Assembly (NCBI GenBank): GCA_029777335.1
Contig: JAKOSN010000202.1
Location: 1 to 64,000 of the forward strand
From: Planctomycetota bacterium
GTDB taxonomy: Bacteria > Planctomycetota > Planctomycetia > Gemmatales > Gemmataceae
Length of the DNA: 64,000 bases
Direction of reading: 5' to 3'
Below, in pieces: positions 60,012 to 64,000 of this stretch. The notes beneath the pieces were generated by a model. It did no database searches. It had not been told where the DNA came from and saw nothing but the letters and a program-made list of their open reading frames with translations. A program made the position numbers and the translations under genes. Position 1 is the first letter of the stretch, and the number at the start of each line of letters is the position of its first letter.

Positions 60012-62393
60012 TCAATCGAGCCCCATTGAGATCTTGCATTCGGGTAATGCGTGGCGGAGGGCGTCGATCCCTTTCTGGGTCACCTTCGTCTGCCCCAGAT
60101 TGAGGTAGTTCAGCTGTTTGCAACCCTTGAGGTGAACCAACCCACTATCACTTACCTGCGTTCCATGAAGGTAAAGGTAGCGGAGGTTGACACGCTCCTT
60201 GAGTTGAGCCAGTGTGGCATCGGTCACGTGTGTATTGTGCAGATACAGCGTGTGGAGGTGCTGGCAATCCTTGAGATGAGCCATCCCCTCATCCCCGATC
60301 GAAGTGCTGCCTAGATAAAGGCTCTCCAGTTTGCGACATTTTTTGAAGCAAGCGAGCCCCTCATCGGTCACTCTGGTCCCCCCCAGCCAAAGAACGGTGA
60401 GATCCTCGCATTCGGCAAAGGTAGCCAACCCCTTGTCGCCGATCCGTGTTCCCGCCACATGGAGAACCCGAAGGTCCTTGCAATCCTTGAACGAAGCGAT
60501 CCCCAGATCACCAACTTTTGTGCGATCCAGATTGAGGAGCGTGAGGTGCTTGCAATCCTTGAAGTGTCCAAGCACTTCATCGGTTACCCTGCTCCTCGCC
60601 AGCGTTAAAACAGTGAGCTTCTGACAATCCTTGATGTGGGCTACTCCTTGATTGCTGATGTGAGTGTATCCCAGATTGAGGAAAGCGAGGTGTTTGCACC
60701 CCTCCAGAGTTGCCATCCCCTCATCGGTAACGCGCTCGTTCACCTTCTCGTTTCCGGCATAGACATTGACGTGGGTGAGCCGAAAGCCCTCTTTCGGTAG
60801 TCTGCAAGGGTGATCAATGTCATCCGACTGATCGTTTATGCGAACCTTCCCTCCGACGGAAAGCACCCACTCAGCAGCACGGCGCTCGGGGTCGTTACGC
60901 TTGCGGGCCTCGGACAGTTCCCCAAGGGTCACCTTGACGGTGGTTTTCCCATTGCGGGTGAGTTCAAATTGCCTTGTTGCGACTTTGATTCCATCCTTCT
61001 CGTATACCTCGATCTCGCCCTTTCCTGCCTTCAGGATGAAATCTCGCCTGGCTGTCCTGTCGTGGATCACCAGCCCTTGCTGGACGATTTTCACCTCAAT
61101 CGCGCTGGCGTCGGTTTCAATTACCAATTCACCCTGGTCGGTCACAATGTGGTAGATCGCACTCCGAAAAAGCAGCCCCGCACTCAGCAATAACAGGATC
61201 AATGCGCCCACCATTACGCGCAGCACATACCTTGCGCAAGCCGGACGCTGAACGGGAGAACCAGGGGCTTCAGGGCTTGCCTCCCACTTTAGAAGACTCC
61301 TCGCCACAGCGGTCGCAGAAGGAGGGCGTTGCGAAGGTTTTTTGGCGAGCAGGCACAGGACCAGGTTGGAGAGCGAACGCGGGCAGTCTGGGTTCAACTC
61401 GTGTGGAGGGGATGGAGTATCGACCGCCAGGCTTGTAAGGACGCTCATCAAATTCCGCCCGACGAAAGGGCGTTGCCCGGTCAACATGTGGTAGAACACA
61501 CAGCCCAGGCTGAAAAGATCGGCCCGTGGATCGACCAGCTCGGCCCGCGCCTGTTCCGGCGCCATGTAACAGGGGGTGCCAAGGACGACCTCGGCAGATG
61601 TCAATTGGGTGTCGTCCTGTGCCCTGCGTACCAGACCAAAATCAAGAAGGCGAACCCGGGTCCTGAGCGCGTGGGTTTCGTCCGCCGTTTCTTCGAGCCA
61701 GATATTGCCCGGTTTAATATCGCGATGGATCAATCCCACCGCATGCGCGGCAGCCAACCCCAGTGCGATCTCGCGCGCAATTCGAACTGCCTCTGCCACG
61801 GGGAGGCTCCCGTTCGCTCGCCGGAGCCGGCCTTCCAGCGATTCTCCTTTCAGCAAGGGCATAACGAGGAACGCGACCCCGTTGTCCTCGCCAACCTGAT
61901 AGATGGGAACGATGTGATCGGATCGCAGCGCAGCAACAGCTTGGGCCTCGCGCCAGAAGCGGTCGCGCAACGTGCCCTTGGCCACCATTGCAGGCCTGAT
62001 CGTCTTGAGTGCGACCGTGCGCCCGAGACGTTCGTCCTCGGCCAGATAAACACTCCCCATCCCACCTTCACCGAGCAATCGAAGGATGCGGTACGACCCC
62101 AGCCGTTCTGGCGGTTGGATCCCCGTGCAGGTGTGCACTCCAGGCTGGGGGAGGCGTCGAAGATCGGTCATCAGCCCTTCGAGCCAGGCTGGGATTTCGG
62201 GGATCTCTTTGAGCACCCCTCCCCCAATCGTGTCCGGTAGCAGCTTCCTGCTACTCAGGGTTTGCAGGAGTGCGACACACGTCGAACACGCTTCAATGTG
62301 AGATGCCAGGGGATCCACCTCGGTGGCCGAGAGGACTCCCGCCATCATCGCGCGAAGGCGATCGTGATCAGGGCAAGGCGTGCTTGAAGGCAT
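60012..62393 (-). CDS. Zinc-finger / Ser-Thr kinase / transmembrane / LRR protein
   Basis: 793 residues. Residues 1-45 hold a H32-x3-C36-x2-C39 anti-sigma-type zinc motif (HIEACSTC). The Hanks kinase at about 98-370 has GEGGMGSVYLA, VALK (K130), HRDIKPGNIW, DFGLV and GTPCYMAPEQ. One helix at about 395-420 (VMVGALILLLLSAGLLF) leads outside to a short domain, then about ten leucine-rich repeats of the type LTxLxLxxTxVTDxGLxxLKxCKxL (about 580-790). The start ATG 62393 is preferred over TTG 62408. The NlpC/P60-like gene is upstream and the DUF4280 gene downstream. Confidence 0.9.
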   Translation of the reverse strand: MPSSTPCPDHDRLRAMMAGVLSATEVDPLASHIEACSTCVALLQTLSSRKLLPDTIGGGVLKEIPEIPAWLEGLMTDLRRLPQPGVHTCTGIQPPERLGSYRILRLLGEGGMGSVYLAEDERLGRTVALKTIRPAMVAKGTLRDRFWREAQAVAALRSDHIVPIYQVGEDNGVAFLVMPLLKGESLEGRLRRANGSLPVAEAVRIAREIALGLAAAHAVGLIHRDIKPGNIWLEETADETHALRTRVRLLDFGLVRRAQDDTQLTSAEVVLGTPCYMAPEQARAELVDPRADLFSLGCVFYHMLTGQRPFVGRNLMSVLTSLAVDTPSPPHELNPDCPRSLSNLVLCLLAKKPSQRPPSATAVARSLLKWEASPEAPGSPVQRPACARYVLRVMVGALILLLLSAGLLFRSAIYHIVTDQGELVIETDASAIEVKIVQQGLVIHDRTARRDFILKAGKGEIEVYEKDGIKVATRQFELTRNGKTTVKVTLGELSEARKRNDPERRAAEWVLSVGGKVRINDQSDDIDHPCRLPKEGFRLTHVNVYAGNEKVNERVTDEGMATLEGCKHLAFLNLGYTHISNQGVAHIKDCQKLTVLTLARSRVTDEVLGHFKDCKHLTLLNLDRTKVGDLGIASFKDCKDLRVLHVAGTRIGDKGLATFAECEDLTVLWLGGTRVTDEGLACFKKCRKLESLYLGSTSIGDEGMAHLKDCQHLHTLYLHNTHVTDATLAQLKERVNLRYLYLHGTQVSDSGLVHLKGCKQLNYLNLGQTKVTQKGIDALRHALPECKISMGLD

Positions 62394-62502
62394 CGTTACT
62401 TTCACCAAATCGGGAAATCCAATCTCGCAGAGGCGGATGTGCCTTCAAGGGAACGCGCCCCATCCTGCACGGGTTGGAGTACCCAGAAGTGCCTTGAGCG
62501 AT

Positions 62503-63192
62503 TTAGAGAACAATGCCCATACAACCAAAGTCATCTTCTGAGTCGTCATAGTCTTCAGCGGCATACTTCTGCCAATCCGTTTGACCGGTCATCCTCCGAA
62601 CGACCCCGTTGGGTGTCATGCAGAGGGATTGGAGACGCGGGATATTCCACAGAGCATAGGAGGCAAATTCCGAGCAGAAGGTCGCATGATGGTGAGGTGA
62701 TTGATCCGTCTCGGTAAGCAGATTGACTTCCTCTTCGAGCGGGGCACTCCGACTCTCTGGCATCAGTGGAGTAACAACCCATCTGAAGGGAGCCAACACT
62801 GCCTTGGCCATCCCGCGGCCGCCATATTGCTCGCCAATCATCGAGCGCGCTCTCTCCACAAACTTGTCCACATTCAAATTGGCACTCCGCGCAAACACAC
62901 TCAGCCGAAAACACAGCCACAAATTCTCGCTCTTATCCATATCGGTAGTAAAAAAGTTGGAGCGCTCGGAGACGCCAGGCTCTTTGTGCGCGTCAATCAC
63001 AGTGCCATTGTCATCTTGACTGACGAAAATGGCAATGTGCTGGAGATTCCCAGCCTGGCCGCCCAGGCGAGAGCCCAGGACAATCAACTTCCCCTGTGTG
63101 GTTCCGTCATTGATTTTCGCCAGAACATCTCCCTTCTCGAGCTTTTTCCGATCGATGGTCCGGATACTTATCCCTTCCGAGGTGAGTGGCAT
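62503..63192 (-). CDS. Permuted NlpC/P60-like (papain-fold) protein
   Basis: 229 residues. The order is His first, Cys later, as in the permuted YiiX/YebB branch: GDVLAKI, then QHIAIFVSQDDNGTVIDAH (His52), and late FCSEFASYALWN (Cys173). Between them is a helical region with a hydrophobic stretch (AVLAPFRWVVTPLM). Such proteins cleave amide or ester bonds, often in peptidoglycan or lipids. No signal peptide is visible, so export would need a machine. The end is acidic (AAEDYDDSEDDFG). ATG 63192 has GAGAG upstream; ATG 63231 is also in frame. It lies 109 bases before the kinase gene. Confidence 0.7.
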   Translation of the reverse strand: MPLTSEGISIRTIDRKKLEKGDVLAKINDGTTQGKLIVLGSRLGGQAGNLQHIAIFVSQDDNGTVIDAHKEPGVSERSNFFTTDMDKSENLWLCFRLSVFARSANLNVDKFVERARSMIGEQYGGRGMAKAVLAPFRWVVTPLMPESRSAPLEEEVNLLTETDQSPHHHATFCSEFASYALWNIPRLQSLCMTPNGVVRRMTGQTDWQKYAAEDYDDSEDDFGCMGIVL

Positions 63193-63607
63193 CGGATCTC
63201 TCGTTTCGTTTGTGTAATGATGTCCTCGCATTTGAGGAGCGTGGAATCGCAGGGACGCGCGGCGTAATCGTGTTCTCCCTCGATTTGCACATCCGACTAC
63301 ACGGAATCGATCGTTCTCCCTGACTCGGCGACGAATCGGTTCATCGACCGAGCCGCGTTCCCTTGATCTTGAAGCGCGCTCTATCTACTGATTGCGCCGG
63401 GAGAGCAATCTCTTACAGAAAAAAGAAGCATGCTCGCAACGACATGTAGCGAAGGAATGCGTCGTGTCCGTTGCTCAATCCGAGATCGTTTCGGAGTCGC
63501 CTCGTTTGGCAATGCCGAGGATGCGGTGAAAGAAATCGGGGTTAATCGAGTTGAGAGATAAATACATCACGACGAACGCTGGTGGCACGCCAGAGCCAGG
63601 AACTCGC
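63193..63607. other. Intergenic region between the sigma factor and the NlpC/P60-like gene
   Basis: No gene is recognised. It contains two hairpins: CTCGG/CCGAG arms at 63324-63352 and GATTGC/GCAATC at 63390-63410. No clear minus-strand promoter was found, so the cassette could be transcribed by the ECF factor from an unrecognised sequence. Confidence 0.45.
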
Positions 63608-64000
63608 TCAGCATTCCAACCCATTGAGTTCGTCACGGAGCCGGGCTAACACGCGGCATCGGGCCGCATAGACGGCGCCGACCGTCATTCCCAGTGCCGC
63701 GGCAACCGCGGCTGGCGCTCGTCCCTCGACCGCTGTCATCCAGCAGGCACGCCAGGTATTCGGGGCGAACTCCGCCTGCATCATCTGCAGCGCGCGACTG
63801 GCCACCGCCTGGGCATATTCGCGGTCCCAGAATTCCTCCGCCGGATCCGGGGTTTCCACCTCAGGAAGATTGTCGCGCGGGTCCGGTCTGCTTTTCCGCC
63901 GCCAGGCCCGATACACATTTAACACAACCTGTCGCAACCAGGCACGGAATCGCAACCGTGAATCGTAATGGAACTGCGGGAGACGCTGCACCAGGACCGC
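63608..64000 (-). CDS. ECF RNA polymerase sigma factor (5' end outside window)
   Basis: The visible 130 residues show the end of region 2 (LVQRLPQFHYDSRLRFRAWLRQVVLNVYRAWRRK; 17 of these residues form the DNA-melting helix) and region 4 (ACWMTAVEGRAPAAVAAALGMTVGAVYAARCRVLARLRDEL), the helix-turn-helix for the -35. The linker is typical of ECF factors of planctomycetes. The frame runs open to the edge, so the start and the rest of region 2 lie outside. It is upstream of the kinase/LRR protein that has the zinc motif of anti-sigma factors. Confidence 0.88.
   Translation of the reverse strand, partial: AVLVQRLPQFHYDSRLRFRAWLRQVVLNVYRAWRRKSRPDPRDNLPEVETPDPAEEFWDREYAQAVASRALQMMQAEFAPNTWRACWMTAVEGRAPAAVAAALGMTVGAVYAARCRVLARLRDELNGLEC

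Noticed and set aside
59580-64000. A complete type VI or contractile secretion locus
   Set aside because: Only a PAAR-like protein is present. No sheath, tube, baseplate, VgrG or ClpV gene is in the window.

Overview
The window reads as chromosomal DNA of a planctomycete, most likely a relative of the Gemmataceae; this is an inference from gene content, not a database match. The indicators are a prepilin-like DUF1559 protein, a GINT1-type beta-propeller protein, an ECF sigma factor beside a zinc-finger/kinase/LRR protein, several FHA proteins, small lipoproteins, and many GTG and TTG starts. Coding density is high and codons are GC-rich. I see no insertion sequence, prophage, CRISPR array or rRNA. 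A recurring -10 hexamer, TACAAT, lies upstream of several genes.

Layout. 1-3.9 kb: end of an unknown gene, an ABC ATPase, a GAF/response-regulator protein and a membrane metallophosphoesterase. 4-7 kb: a small PrcB-like secreted protein, queE, then a selenium locus made of a SelW/Rdx-type selenoprotein (CxxU) and selD, which itself carries an in-frame UGA. 7-14.4 kb: DUF3467 protein, pyruvate kinase, gamma-glutamyltransferase, a VOC protein, a sirtuin with the SIRT5-type Y-x-x-R motif and an OPT transporter. 14.4-21.5 kb: B3/4-domain protein, small basic protein, MFS transporter, amidohydrolase, large membrane protein and a TPP enzyme with a Tat-like leader. 21.6-24.4 kb: DUF1559 and lipoprotein pair, then three small lipoproteins, one with a long KPTDKPKD repeat. 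24.5-33.1 kb: tRNA-Gly, tig-clpP-clpP, a lipoprotein, an asparaginase-type Ntn hydrolase, and clpC with a long leader.

33.2-45.4 kb: a toroid/DUF362 fusion, a secreted protein, a secreted squalene-cyclase-repeat protein, mutY with an FHA protein, a solute-binding-like lipoprotein, two glycan-related genes, and a class I glutamine-amidotransferase-fold protein that has lost its nucleophile. 45.4-57.2 kb: a 2-oxoacid dehydrogenase E1alpha-E1beta-E2 set, a FHA/GAF/PP2C phosphatase, pgpH, phoH, cdsA, uppS and purA, all on the minus strand. 57.4-64 kb: a CRTAC1-type FG-GAP protein, then a same-strand series that in transcription order is an ECF sigma factor (cut by the window edge), a permuted NlpC/P60-like protein, a zinc-finger/kinase/TM/LRR protein and a DUF4280 PAAR-like protein.

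The two most notable systems are the selenoprotein locus at 5.4-6.9 kb, where a standard gene caller would lose one gene and truncate the next, and the sigma/kinase/amidase-like/PAAR-like cassette at 59.6-64 kb, which looks like a regulated effector-delivery module without its delivery machinery in view. Start codons below were chosen by ribosome binding site and family alignment and often differ from the longest open frame.
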